The notes under the pieces were generated by a model. That model was not told the origin of the DNA, did no database searches, and saw only the letters and a list, made by a program, of their open reading frames with translations. Positions 15,728 to 25,158 of a stretch of DNA of 64,000 bases are shown one piece after another. Position 1 is the first letter of the stretch. Each line of letters starts with the position of its first letter. Both the position numbers and the translations under genes were made by a program. Location: the NCBI GenBank assembly GCA_964242115.1, contig CAXSZX010000001.1, positions 744,001 through 808,000 on the forward strand, in the 5' to 3' direction. The stretch comes from BOG-908 sp964242115 (lineage in GTDB: Bacteria > Pseudomonadota > Alphaproteobacteria > Acetobacterales > Acetobacteraceae).

Positions 15728-16894
15728 TCACGCCGCGCAAACCGCCCTGTCCTGGCTCAGAGTTTCCGCACACCGCCGCGCCCGCGCGTCCAGTTCCAGC
15801 ACGTGCTCCAGCGTGGCGGCCGGCGGCGTGCCGAGCCGCTCCAGCGTCGCCTCCACCACCGCGGCGATGTCGAGGAAGCCGATCCGCCGGCCCAGAAAGG
15901 CCGCCACCGCCACCTCGTTGGCAGCGTTGAGGATGGTGGGCGCGCCGCCGCCGGCATGCAGCGCGGCTCGCGCCAGGCGCAACGCCGGGAAACGCGCTTC
16001 GTCGGGGGGCGCGAACTCCAGCCGCCCTATGGCGGCCAGGTCCAGCCGCGGTGAGCTGGTCGCCAGCCGCTGCGGCCAGGCGAGCGTGTGGGCGATGGGG
16101 ATGCGCATGTCCGGTGCTCCCATCTGTGCCAGCACGCTGCCGTCCTTGTAGCAGACCATGCCGTGAACGACGGATTGCGGGTGGACCAGCACCTCGATTT
16201 CGTCGGGCGAGAGCGCGAACAGTCGCGCGGCCTCGATCACCTCGAGCCCCTTGTTGAACAGGGTGGCCGAGTCGATGCTGATCTTGGCCCCCATCGACCA
16301 GACCGGGTGGCGCAGCGCGGTCTCCGGCGTGGCCCGCGCCATCTCCTCCGTGCTGGCAAGGCGGAACGGGCCGCCGGACGCAGTCAGGATGATCTTCTCC
16401 AGCGCGCTGCGGTCGCTGCCGGCCAACGCCTGGAAGATGGCGTTGTGCTCGGAATCCACCGGCAGCAGGGTGGCACCGGCCTGCCGCACGGCGCGCAGCA
16501 TCACGTCGCCGGCGGACACGATGGCTTCCTTGTTGGCCAGTGCGATGGCGCCGCCGCGCTCGGCCGCGGCCAAAGTGGGCGCCAGGCCGGCAACACCGGT
16601 GATCGCCGCCATTGTCCAATCCGCCCCCATGCGGGCAGCGTCCAGCACCGCGTCCGGCCCGCACGCCATGCGGATGCCGGTGCCCTGCAGACAAGCGGCC
16701 AGCGTCTTGTGCATCGCCGGGTCGCTGCAGACGGCCAGTTCGGCGCGCAGTGCGATGGCCTGCGCGGCCAGCGCCTCGGCGGAGCTGTTGGCCACCAGGG
16801 CCAGCACGCGGTAGCGCCCCGGGTTGGCCGCCAGCAGGTCCACCGTGCTCTTGCCGATGCTGCCGGTGCTGCCCAGCACGGTGACCGTCTTCAT
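15728..16894 (-). CDS. dxr: 1-deoxy-D-xylulose 5-phosphate reductoisomerase
   Basis: 388 residues. Second step of the MEP isoprenoid pathway, NADPH- and metal-dependent, cytosolic. N-terminal Rossmann motif TVLGSTGSIGKSTVDLL; catalytic segment ALANKEAIVSAGDVM and LLPVDSEHNAIFQAL with the metal-binding Asp and Glu; substrate loop LTASGGPFR; IDSATLFNKGLEVIEA near the active site. Starts 14 nt after the cdsA stop, so co-transcribed with it. Feeds UppS in the same cluster. Confidence 0.96.
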   Translation of the reverse strand: MKTVTVLGSTGSIGKSTVDLLAANPGRYRVLALVANSSAEALAAQAIALRAELAVCSDPAMHKTLAACLQGTGIRMACGPDAVLDAARMGADWTMAAITGVAGLAPTLAAAERGGAIALANKEAIVSAGDVMLRAVRQAGATLLPVDSEHNAIFQALAGSDRSALEKIILTASGGPFRLASTEEMARATPETALRHPVWSMGAKISIDSATLFNKGLEVIEAARLFALSPDEIEVLVHPQSVVHGMVCYKDGSVLAQMGAPDMRIPIAHTLAWPQRLATSSPRLDLAAIGRLEFAPPDEARFPALRLARAALHAGGGAPTILNAANEVAVAAFLGRRIGFLDIAAVVEATLERLGTPPAATLEHVLELDARARRCAETLSQDRAVCAA

Positions 16895-16908
16895 GCCGCT
16901 CGATTCCC

Positions 16909-17586
16909 TCAACCCGTGCCCCACAAAGGCCCTTGCCCCGCCGCCAGCCACCACAGCAGCGCCGCCGGGCTCGCCGCGAGCACGCCGTCCAGCCGGTCCA
17001 GCAGACCGCCATGGCCGGGGATGATGCGCCCGGAATCCTTCGCACCGAACCGGCGCTTGACCGCACTCTCCAGCAGATCGCCCAGTTGCGCCACCACGCT
17101 CAGCACCAGCGCCAATACCGCCGCGTGCACCGGCCGGCTGTAGCCCACGGCAAGCCCGCACGCCACCGCGCAGAGCGTGCCACCAGCCGCCCCCGACCAG
17201 GTCTTGCCCGGCGAGATCGCCGGCGCCAGCCGCTTCCCGCCCAGCGCCCGGCCCGCCACGTAGGCGCCGATGTCGCCAGCCCAGACCACCACCATGACGA
17301 ACAACACGTTGAGCAAGCCCGCCGGCCCGCCGCGCAACACCCACAACGACGCGTAGGTGGCGCCGATGTAGGCCAGGCCTGCGCCGAGCGTGGTGCCGCC
17401 CGCAGCCTGACGCGGCACGCGCGCGCGCCACAGCAGCACCCACTCAACACAGAGCGCGGCGATGACGGCAGACAGGCACAGCGTCCACACCAGGCCACCG
17501 GCGCAGATGGAGCCTACGCCGATCGGCAGCAGAACCAGGGCGGAGGCGAGGCGGACGCCCAGGTCTCGCCATTTGGGGTTGGTCAC
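16909..17586 (-). CDS. cdsA: Phosphatidate cytidylyltransferase
   Basis: 225 residues, GTG start; short for the family (about 270) but with the full C-terminal signature LGDLLESAVKRRFGAKDSG and IIPGHGGLLDRLDG. Makes CDP-diacylglycerol from phosphatidic acid and CTP in the inner membrane. Hydrophobic spans are clear from VRLASALVLLPIGVGSI onward. The catalytic Asp/Lys residues of the signature are intact. Between uppS and dxr as in other alphaproteobacteria, though a 415-nt repeat-bearing gap separates it from uppS. Confidence 0.93.
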   Translation of the reverse strand: MTNPKWRDLGVRLASALVLLPIGVGSICAGGLVWTLCLSAVIAALCVEWVLLWRARVPRQAAGGTTLGAGLAYIGATYASLWVLRGGPAGLLNVLFVMVVVWAGDIGAYVAGRALGGKRLAPAISPGKTWSGAAGGTLCAVACGLAVGYSRPVHAAVLALVLSVVAQLGDLLESAVKRRFGAKDSGRIIPGHGGLLDRLDGVLAASPAALLWWLAAGQGPLWGTG

Positions 17587-17611
17587 TGGGGCTGCTGAGC
17601 GAAGAGGAAGG

Positions 17612-17720
17612 AAACAAGCGGTTCTTTTTTGAAAAAAAGAACCAAAAAACTTTTATTCACTTGGGTGCACGCCTGAGGAAACTCCGCGACAGCAATACCG
17701 AATTGCTTTCTTTAAAAAAC
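17612..17720. repeat. A/T-arm repeat, copy with decayed right arm
   Basis: Left arm GGTTC/GAACC and AAAAAACTTTTA, centre CTTGGGTGCACGCCTGAGGA, core CTCCGCGACAGC, then a degenerate GAATTGCTTTCTTTAAAAAACA. A second partial copy follows 65 nt later. Confidence 0.85.
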
Positions 17721-17785
17721 ACGCCGTGCCTGGACACCGGCAACCATCTCGTCAAGTTTCCGAAACGATCGACAAAGAGTTGACG

Positions 17786-17890
17786 CAGCAATCTTCGGTT
17801 CTGCTGTCGCGGACTCACCTGCAGCACGCACTCGAGGGAACAAAAGTTTTTTGGTTCTTTTTTTCAAAAAAGAACTGCCTGCCTTGCTTT
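17786..17890. repeat. A/T-arm repeat, partial copy (left arm mostly lost)
   Basis: Begins TTCGGTTCTGCTGTCGCGGAC, then GCACGCACTCGAGGGAACAAAAG and a complete GGTTCT/AGAACTG right arm ending CCTTGCTT. Two partial repeats in tandem plus a TTCGCACCCTTCGCGCCTCC motif near 17965 fill the cdsA-uppS gap; no gene is seen there. Confidence 0.85.
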
Positions 17891-18001
17891 CCAGCGGTCC
17901 GATTCAAGGCACGAAGAACACCAAGCAGCCACGCTGATCGCCTAGCAACCCACCGCCTTTCTTCTTCGCACCCTTCGCGCCTCCGTGGTCAATCTTCTTG
18001 C

Positions 18002-18769
18002 CTACTCAGGCCGCGCCCCGTACCGCCTGTCCCGCCCCGCGTAATCCGCCAGCGCGCTCTCGAAATGCGCCGCGTTGAAGTCCGGCCACAGCACTTCCGG
18101 AAACAGGTACTCCGCGTAGGCCGCCTGCCACAGCAGGAAGTTCGACACCCGCCGCTCGCCGCTGGTGCGGATCACCAGGTCCGGGTCCGGCATGCCGGCG
18201 GTGAAGAGGAAGCTGCTGAACGCGCTCTCGGTCAGCGCCATCGGGTCCAGCATGCCCGCGGCCGCCGCCTGGGCCACGGCGCGCGCGGCGGCCACGATCT
18301 CCGAACGCCCGCCGTAGGACAGCGCCACCGTCAGGTTCAGCCGCGTGTTGCCGGCGGTCAGGCGCTCCGCCTCGGCCAGCTCGCCGGCGATGTCGGGGCC
18401 GAAGCGGGCGCGGTCGCCGATGCCGCGCAGGCGGACGCGTTCGCGGTGCAGTTCGGCCACCTCGTGGCGCAGGTAGTGGCGCAGCAGGCCGGTCAGGTCG
18501 GTGACCTCATCCTCCGGGCGCTGCCAGTTCTCGCTGCTGAAGGCGTAGAGCGTCAGCCACCCCACGTCGTTGCGGATCGCCGCCTCGATGGTGCGGCGGA
18601 CCGCCTGGGCGCCGGCGCGGTGGCCGGCCACCCGCGGCAGGTGGCGGGCTGCGGCCCAGCGGCCGTTGCCATCCATGATGATGGCAACGTGGCGCGGCCG
18701 GAGGCCGGGCGCGGCAGCACTGCCCGGCGCAAGTGCCGCGATGGCAGGCCCGGTTTTCAGCAGGCCCAC
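18002..18769 (-). CDS. uppS: Isoprenyl (undecaprenyl) diphosphate synthase
   Basis: 255 residues, GTG start. Cis-prenyltransferase that makes the C55 carrier lipid for cell-wall and polysaccharide synthesis. HVAIIMDGNGRWA carries the catalytic Asp33; further motifs are LTLYAFSSENWQRP, LNLTVALSYGGRSEI, and DLVIRTSGERRVSNFLLWQ near the C-terminus. Six bases after the frr stop, so coupled to it. The N-terminal 25 residues are Ala/Pro/Gly-rich and dispensable for the fold. Confidence 0.96.
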   Translation of the reverse strand: MGLLKTGPAIAALAPGSAAAPGLRPRHVAIIMDGNGRWAAARHLPRVAGHRAGAQAVRRTIEAAIRNDVGWLTLYAFSSENWQRPEDEVTDLTGLLRHYLRHEVAELHRERVRLRGIGDRARFGPDIAGELAEAERLTAGNTRLNLTVALSYGGRSEIVAAARAVAQAAAAGMLDPMALTESAFSSFLFTAGMPDPDLVIRTSGERRVSNFLLWQAAYAEYLFPEVLWPDFNAAHFESALADYAGRDRRYGARPE

Positions 18770-18775
18770 GGTGCC

Positions 18776-19345
18776 TCAGACCTGCTTGATTTCGCGTTCT
18801 TTGTCGGCGAGCTGGTCGTCGATGCGCTTGATGTAGCTGTCGGTGAGCTTCTGCACCTCGTCGGACCAGCCTTTCACGTCGTCCTCGCTGATCTCGTGCT
18901 TCTTTTCGGCCGCCTTGGTCTGGTCCATGCCGTCGCGCCGCACGCCGCGCACGGCGATGCGCGCGCTCTCGCCGTAGCGGCCGGCCGCCTTGGCCAGCTC
19001 GGTGCGCCGCTCGGCGGTCAGCTGCGGGATCGGCACGCGCACGACCTGGCCGTCCGAACCGGGGTTAAGGCCGAGGCCAGAATCGCGGATGGCACGCTCG
19101 ACGGCGCCCACCAGGCTGCGGTCCCACACCTGCACCGTCAGCATGCGCGGCTCAGGCACGCCGATGGTGCCCACCTGGGTGATCGGCACCTCGCTGCCGT
19201 AGGCCTCCACCTTCACCGGCTCGAGCAGGCCGGGGCTGGCACGGCCGGTGCGCAGGCCCGCGAAGTCGCGCCGCAGCGTCTCCAGCGCGCCGTCCATCCG
19301 GCGGGTCAGGTCTTCCTTGAGGGTGTTGAGGTCGGCCACTTTCAT
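18776..19345 (-). CDS. frr: Ribosome recycling factor
   Basis: 189 residues, the standard RRF length being about 185. With EF-G it splits post-termination ribosomes. Helical start DLTRRMDGALETLRRDFAGLRTGRA (quoted in parts: RRMDGALETLRRDF, LRTGRASPGLLEPV), domain II PITQVGTIGVPEPRML, and the C-terminal helix DEVQKLTDSYIKRIDDQLADKE (VQKLTDSYIKRID) match the family. Usually right after pyrH, but a repeat separates them here. Confidence 0.97.
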   Translation of the reverse strand: MKVADLNTLKEDLTRRMDGALETLRRDFAGLRTGRASPGLLEPVKVEAYGSEVPITQVGTIGVPEPRMLTVQVWDRSLVGAVERAIRDSGLGLNPGSDGQVVRVPIPQLTAERRTELAKAAGRYGESARIAVRGVRRDGMDQTKAAEKKHEISEDDVKGWSDEVQKLTDSYIKRIDDQLADKEREIKQV

Positions 19346-19463
19346 CAGTCTCCGGGTCAGTCGTCAGTCGTCGGTCACCAGTCGTCGGAGCCCGGGCAGG
19401 CAGGTGGCGAGCGGTCGCACTTTCCGTCTGTAACAACCCGGACGTCAATCCGGGCGCCGCGAT

Positions 19464-19610
19464 CAAGGCAAGCAAGGCCTTCTTTTTCGAGAAAAAGAAG
19501 CAAAAAGCTTTTGCTCTCGCTGTCGCGCACGGCTGAGACGACGTCTTTCAACCCGGCGCACCTACAGGAGACAAAAGTTTTTTGGTTCTTTTTTAAGAAG
19601 AACCGCCTGC
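19464..19610. repeat. A/T-arm repeat, full copy
   Basis: Left arm CCTTCT/AGAAG with CAAAAAGCTTTTG, core CGCTGTCGCGCAC, long divergent centre, GGTTC/GAACC right arm slightly eroded (TTTTTTAAGAAGAACC). Ends just before the pyrH stop. Confidence 0.9.
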
Positions 19611-19618
19611 GTAGCCTC

Positions 19619-20353
19619 TCAAGCCGGCTCGACGATGCGGGTGAACACGCCCTCTCCACGCATGACCGCGGCGAAGGCGCCGGGGGCGTGGATGTTGAAG
19701 ACGATGATCGGCAGGTTGTTCTCGCGCGCCAGCGAGATGGCGGCAGCGTCCATCACATTGAGGTCGCGGGAGAGCACTTCGAGGTAGGTCAGCTCGTCGT
19801 AGCGGCGGGCGTCCGGGTCGCGCCTTGGGTCGGCGGAGTAGACGCCGTCCACCTGGGTGCCCTTCAGCAGCGCGTCGCACCCCATCTCGGCGGCGCGCAG
19901 GGCGGCCGCGGTGTCCGTGGTGAAGAAGGGGTTGCCGGTGCCGGCGGCAAAGATCACCACGCGGCCTTTTTCCATGTGGCGCTCGGCGCGGCGGCGGATA
20001 TAGGGCTCGCACACGCTGGCCATGGGGATGGCGGACTGCACGCGGGTGGCGGTGCCGCGCTTTTCCAGCGCGGTCTGCATGGCGAGCGCGTTCATGACGG
20101 TGGCCAGCATGCCCATATGGTCCGCCTGGGCGCGGTCCATGCCGCTGGCGGCGGCCGAGACGCCGCGGAAGATGTTGCCGCCGCCGATGACCAGGCAGAC
20201 TTCCACGCCCATGCGCACCACGTCGCCTACGTCGACGGCAATGCGGCCGACCATCTCGGTGTCCAGGCCGTACTCGCGTTTGCCCATCAGGGCCTCGCCG
20301 GAGATTTTCAGCAGCACGCGCTTGTGGGCGGTTGTCATGGCGGGTTCGTCCAT
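19619..20353 (-). CDS. pyrH: Uridylate kinase
   Basis: 244 residues. Phosphorylates UMP to UDP; bacterial hexameric amino-acid-kinase fold. Motifs: LLKISGEALMG, LVIGGGNIFRG, DHMGMLATVMNALAM, VVIFAAGTGNPFFTTDTAAALRA (quoted in part as FAAGTGNPFFTTD) and LKGTQVDGVYSADPR. ATG 20353 or the internal ATG five codons later are both possible. Separated from tsf by 659 nt with no gene, unusual for this cluster, so it probably has its own promoter. Confidence 0.97.
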   Translation of the reverse strand: MDEPAMTTAHKRVLLKISGEALMGKREYGLDTEMVGRIAVDVGDVVRMGVEVCLVIGGGNIFRGVSAAASGMDRAQADHMGMLATVMNALAMQTALEKRGTATRVQSAIPMASVCEPYIRRRAERHMEKGRVVIFAAGTGNPFFTTDTAAALRAAEMGCDALLKGTQVDGVYSADPRRDPDARRYDELTYLEVLSRDLNVMDAAAISLARENNLPIIVFNIHAPGAFAAVMRGEGVFTRIVEPA

Positions 20354-20446
20354 GGGGCGCGCGAAACCTACGAGGTGAGGCGGGTTCGGGGAAGGGGTTG
20401 TCGCGTGGCTTGTGAAGCGGGCGGTTGGCAGACGCTTTGCGGCTTA

Positions 20447-20487
20447 GCAAAGAAAGATTGACCACGAAGGCACGTAGGACACGAAGC
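20447..20487 (-). repeat. GACCACGAAGGnACGnnGGACACGAAG motif, minus orientation
   Basis: GACCACGAAGGCACG followed by TAGGACACGAAG. It is the reverse complement of the CTTCGTGTCCTTCGTGGTC motif at 20979-20997. Belongs to a widely seen type of intergenic bacterial motif. Upstream of pyrH. Confidence 0.55.
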
Positions 20488-20722
20488 AGAAAGAAGCGAG
20501 CCGCGTTCGGGTGTCGACCGTTACACACGAGTGTTTTCCGACCTCGTTGACCCGGTGAGCAGGCCGGAAACGCTCTCGCTGTTTGTTTTGGCGAGCATCT
20601 GTATCCAACGGACGACCCCGTTTGGTTGGATGATGCTCTAATCCGGGCGTCAGGGGCACTCTTCACCCAGCCAACGAGCAACCCGCACGCGGCAGGAGAC
20701 ACGAGCCGTCAGTTTTACTGGC

Positions 20723-20870
20723 ACGCCAATGGGGCTTTCAGCTTACCTGTGCGCCCGAGTGATTGAAAGCATCGAGGAAAGTACTGGTCGGCAACCACAC
20801 AGTCCAATGTGCGAAACCTTCTTTGTATTCCTCGACCTTCAAAGTCGACTTTAACTTGCTTTGCCGAAAC
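20723..20870 (+). repeat. About 145-bp duplication, copy 1
   Basis: Begins ACGCCAATGGGGCTTTCAGC and ends TTGCCGAAAC; clear but imperfect match to the copy starting 160 nt later at 20883. Contains the 12-bp palindrome AAAGTCGACTTT at 20841-20852. No gene is found across 20354-21012. Confidence 0.65.
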
Positions 20871-20882
20871 CCTGGCGCGACT

Positions 20883-21018
20883 ACGCCAATAGCGCTTTCA
20901 GCTTACATGCTGCCCGCGTCATCAACAGCACTGAAAAAATCATCGGTTGTCGACCACGCAGTCCAGTGCGAGCCTTCTTCGTGTCCTTCGTGGTCGACCT
21001 TGCTTTCTTCGCCTAAAC
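20883..21018 (+). repeat. About 135-bp duplication, copy 2
   Basis: Begins ACGCCAATAGCGCTTTCAGC, includes CACGCAGTCCAGTGCGAGCC (copy 1 has CACACAGTCCAATGTGCGAA) and CTTCGTGTCCTTCGTGGTCG, and runs into the last codons of tsf. The repeat may have replaced the original tsf-pyrH linker. Confidence 0.65.
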
Positions 21019-21924
21019 TCCGGCCACCGCCGCCACTTCCGCCGCGAAGTCGCCGCCCGTCGGCTTGTCGATGCCTTCGCCCAGCGCGAAGCGCTCGAAC
21101 GCCACCAGCTTGCCGCCGGCCTTGGCCACCACCGCGCGCACCCGGCTCTCGCCGTCATGCACCCACACCTGCTCCAGCAACACCACCTCCTCGTAGTACT
21201 TGCGGATGCGGCCTTCCACCATCTTCTCGATGATCGGCTCCGGCTTGCCGGACGCGCGCGCCTGGTCGCTCAGCACGGCGCGCTCGCGGTCCAGCGCGGC
21301 GGGGTCCACCGCGTCCACGTCCAGCGCGTCCGGGCGGGTGGCGGCCACGTGCATGCCGATCTGCCGGCCCAGCGTCTCGAGCGCGTCGAGCTCGTTGTCG
21401 GCCTCCAGCGCCACCAGCACGCCGATCTTGCCCAACCCGGGCTTCAGCGCGTTGTGCATGTAGGTGGCCACTACGCCGGACGGCACGTGCAGCACGCGGG
21501 CCCTACGGATGGTCATGTTCTCGCCGATGGTGGCCACCATGTGGGTCAGCTCCTCGCCGACGTTGCGCTCGCTACCGGGAAACGGCGCGGCGCGCAGGGT
21601 GTCCACATCCTCGCCCACGTCGAGTGCGACACGGCATAGCGCCTCCACAAACGCCTGGAACGTTTCGTTGCGGGCCACGAAGTCGGTCTCGGCGTTCACC
21701 TCCACCATGGCGGCACGGTTCTTTGCCGACAGCACGCCCACCAGCCCCTCGGCGGCGACGCGGCCGGACTTCTTGGCCGCCTGGCTCAGGCCCTTCTTGC
21801 GCAGCCAGTCCACCGCGCCGTCCAGGTCGCCGTCCGTCTCGGTCAGCGCGCGCTTGCAGTCCATCATGCCGGCGCCGGTCTGCTCGCGCAGGGTCTTCAC
21901 GAGGCTGGCGGTGATCTCGGCCAT
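21013..21924 (-). CDS. tsf: Elongation factor Ts
   Basis: 303 residues. Nucleotide exchange factor for EF-Tu. N-terminal UBA-like module with LVKTLREQTGAGMMDCKRAL, then AVDWLRKKGL, the core with VEVNAETDFVARNETF, HNALKPGLGKIGVLVAL in the coiled-coil/core region and VLLEQVWVHD before a C-terminal segment. Follows rpsB as in nearly all bacteria; the 261-nt gap carries an A/T repeat, so an internal terminator or promoter between rpsB and tsf is possible. Confidence 0.97.
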   Translation of the reverse strand: MAEITASLVKTLREQTGAGMMDCKRALTETDGDLDGAVDWLRKKGLSQAAKKSGRVAAEGLVGVLSAKNRAAMVEVNAETDFVARNETFQAFVEALCRVALDVGEDVDTLRAAPFPGSERNVGEELTHMVATIGENMTIRRARVLHVPSGVVATYMHNALKPGLGKIGVLVALEADNELDALETLGRQIGMHVAATRPDALDVDAVDPAALDRERAVLSDQARASGKPEPIIEKMVEGRIRKYYEEVVLLEQVWVHDGESRVRAVVAKAGGKLVAFERFALGEGIDKPTGGDFAAEVAAVAGV

Positions 21925-22016
21925 GTCGGTGGTCTCCGGTGGTCGCGGGCTCGGGCGTGGCTTAACGCCCGGCTCCAGTCGGTTACAAATCAAATGACAG
22001 CGCTCGCGTGGCGGTT

Positions 22017-22185
22017 AGGCAAGCGAGCAAAGCAAGCAGTCCTTTTCTGAAAAAAAAGGACCAAAAAACTTTTGTCTCCTGGCTCTCGGCAGCGGCTTCT
22101 CGTCTCAAGACAAAGCGAGAAAGCTGGCACAGCCAAGAAACAAAGTTTTTTCTTCTTTTTTTCAAAAAAGAAGGCCTTGCTTGCT
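22017..22185. repeat. A/T-arm repeat, full copy with AGTCC-flavour left arm
   Basis: Left arm AGTCCTTTT...AAAAGGACC, the rarer flavour also seen at 47717. The centre lacks the usual core and is longer (TCTCGGCAGCGGCTTCTCGT). Right arm CTTCTTTTTTTCAAAAAAGAAGG ends at the rpsB stop. Confidence 0.88.
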
Positions 22186-23073
22186 TCAGGTGCTCTCGAC
22201 CGCCTGCTGCGCCGGCTCTGCACCCGACATCGCCGCCTCAAGCTCCGGCAGCGCGATGTCCGGCTCGGCCTCAGCCTCGGCCAGGCCATGGTGCGGCGCC
22301 GGCTCGTGGCTCGGCGAGACCGGCGTTGGCAGCAGCGCTTCCGGCAGCTCCTCGATGGCGCCGAGGTCCTGGCCGCTGGCCTGCATCTCGGCGCTGATGC
22401 CGTCCAGCACGGCGCCGGCGATCAGGTCGCAGTACAGCGTGATGGCGCGGATGGCGTCGTCGTTGCCGGGGATCGGGAAGGTGATGCCCTCGGGGTCGGA
22501 GTTGCTGTCCAGCACGGCGATCACCGGAATACCCAGCTTGTTGGCCTCCTCGACCGCCAGCTTCTCCTTGTTCGTGTCGATGATAAACAGGATGTCCGGC
22601 AGGCCTCCCATTTCCTTGATGCCGCCCAGCGAGCGCTCCAGCTTGTCGCGATCGCGCGTCATCTCGAGCACCTCTTTCTTGGTGAGGCCCTGGATGTCGC
22701 CGCCCAGCATCTCGTCGATCTGGCGCAGCCGCTTGATGCTGCCGGTGATGGTCTTCCAGTTGGTCAGCATGCCGCCCAGCCAGCGGTGGTTGACGTAGTA
22801 CTGGCCGCACTTCTTGGCGGAGTCGGCCACGTATTCAGCGGCTGCGCGCTTGGTGCCGACGAACAGCACGCGGCCGCCGGCCGCCGTGGTGTCGCGCACC
22901 GCGCGTAGCGCGCGGTCCAGCATCGGCACAGTCTGCTGCAGGTCGATGATGTGGACCTGGTTGCGCACGCCGAACAGGAATGGCGACATGCGCGGGTTCC
23001 AGCGGCGGGTGTGATGGCCAAAATGCACGCCGGCCTCGAGAAGCTGGCGCAATGAAAAATCGGGCATCGCCAT
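22186..23073 (-). CDS. rpsB: 30S ribosomal protein S2
   Basis: 295 residues: the S2 core (LRQLLEAGVHFGHHTRRWNP, WLGGMLTNWKTI, LPDILFIIDTNKEKLAVEEA, FPIPGNDDAIRAI) plus a 45-residue acidic, Pro/Ala-rich C-terminal tail not needed for the fold. Such tails occur in alphaproteobacterial S2. ATG 23073 has GGAAAGGA about 9 nt upstream; a second ATG two codons later is less favoured. A leader of about 150 nt with a hairpin precedes it. Confidence 0.97.
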   Translation of the reverse strand: MAMPDFSLRQLLEAGVHFGHHTRRWNPRMSPFLFGVRNQVHIIDLQQTVPMLDRALRAVRDTTAAGGRVLFVGTKRAAAEYVADSAKKCGQYYVNHRWLGGMLTNWKTITGSIKRLRQIDEMLGGDIQGLTKKEVLEMTRDRDKLERSLGGIKEMGGLPDILFIIDTNKEKLAVEEANKLGIPVIAVLDSNSDPEGITFPIPGNDDAIRAITLYCDLIAGAVLDGISAEMQASGQDLGAIEELPEALLPTPVSPSHEPAPHHGLAEAEAEPDIALPELEAAMSGAEPAQQAVEST

Positions 23074-23142
23074 GTGTGGCGGTCCTTTCCTGGTAAGTCC
23101 GGTTGAGCCTCCGCGGGGGTTGCCTCTCGGCACCGGCTTGCT

Positions 23143-23157
23143 TGGGGTAGAACCCCA
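23143..23157 (-). promoter_or_regulatory. Hairpin in the rpsB leader
   Basis: TGGGGT and ACCCCA pair around a 3-nt loop, about 70 nt before the start codon in a GC-rich leader. Ribosomal-protein operons are often controlled by their product binding such leaders. Whether this one does is unknown. Confidence 0.35.
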
Positions 23158-23221
23158 GGAAAGTGCCCCGCGTGTGAATTTGCCGGCGTGGCGCCGACGC
23201 GCGGGATATGGCGGACCGGGT

Positions 23222-23358
23222 AAGGCAAGGCAAGCAGTTCTTTTTTGAAAAAAAACCAAAAAACTTTGCGTCCGCCATCGCGCGCTCACCGGAGAGGTCC
23301 GCGACAGCCGAAGCAAAAGCTTTTTGCTTCTTTTTCTCGAAAAAGAAGGTTCTTGCTT
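23222..23358. repeat. A/T-arm repeat, full copy
   Basis: AGTTC left arm (loop shortened, GAAAAAAAACCAAAAAAC), centre CGCCATCGCGCGCTCACCGG, core GGTCCGCGACAGC, CTTCT/GAAGG right arm. Between rpsB and the csbD terminator. Confidence 0.92.
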
Positions 23359-23388
23359 AACCAACTCCCGGCAAGACGTGGCCATCAA

Positions 23389-23424
23389 ACAAAAAGGGCC
23401 TCCCCGTCTCCAGGAAGGCCCTTT
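23389..23424 (-). terminator. Rho-independent terminator of the csbD-like gene
   Basis: AAAGGGCCT at 23393-23401 and AGGCCCTTT at 23416-23424 form a perfect 9-bp stem with a 14-nt loop; read on the minus strand the stem is followed by TTTTTG. It lies 15 nt beyond the csbD-like stop. This is the only textbook intrinsic terminator I see in the window. Confidence 0.85.
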
Positions 23425-23438
23425 CGGGAAAGCCGAAC

Positions 23439-23624
23439 TTACTTGTCCAGCGCGTCGCGCACCGAGTCCTTGGCGCCGCCGACTGCGTTCTCGACCTTGC
23501 CGCCGGTCTTCTGTGCGACGCCCTCGGCCTCGGTCTTCTTGTCGCCGGTCAGCTTGCCGAAGCCTTCCTTGATAGCGCCACCAGCCTGGTTCAGCGCACC
23601 GGAAACGCGGTTCTCGTCAACCAT
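23439..23624 (-). CDS. CsbD-family stress protein
   Basis: 61 residues, hydrophilic and helical, rich in Gly, Lys and Glu: VDENRVSGALNQAGGAIKEG, GKLTGDKKTEAEGVAQKTGG. Matches the CsbD-like fold (small general-stress proteins of unknown biochemical role). ATG 23624 has a strong GGAGGG site. It has its own terminator and about 70 nt of upstream space after eno, so it is an independent transcript. Known homologues are stress-induced; the local promoter does not match a consensus well enough to name a sigma factor. Confidence 0.9.
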   Translation of the reverse strand: MVDENRVSGALNQAGGAIKEGFGKLTGDKKTEAEGVAQKTGGKVENAVGGAKDSVRDALDK

Positions 23625-23693
23625 GTAAACCCTCCATGTTTAAGTACCATACATTCCAACGGGCGAGCGCTCGGTCGGTTGCAGGATGTGCCT

Positions 23694-24971
<1,278 letters not shown>

Positions 24972-25012
24972 GGGGGGTTCGCTCCTGGTTTTCGGGTGCG
25001 GTAACAGCCAAG

Positions 25013-25150
25013 AAGCAAGCAAGGAAGCGGTTCTTTTTTGAAAAAAAGAACCAAAAAACTTTTGCTCCCCTGGGTGCGCGGTGCGGAGAGTTCTCGCGAC
25101 GGCGGAAACAGAAGTTTTTTGCTTCTTTTTTTCAATAAAGAAGGCCTTTA
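25013..25150. repeat. A/T-arm repeat, full copy
   Basis: GGTTC/GAACC left arm, centre CCTGGGTGCGCGGTGCGGAG, CGCGACGGC core, CTTCT/GAAGG right arm (one base change in the loop, TCAATAAAG). Between the divergent eno and DUF1796-GT90 genes, close to both starts. Confidence 0.92.
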
Positions 25151-25158
25151 ACGAACCC

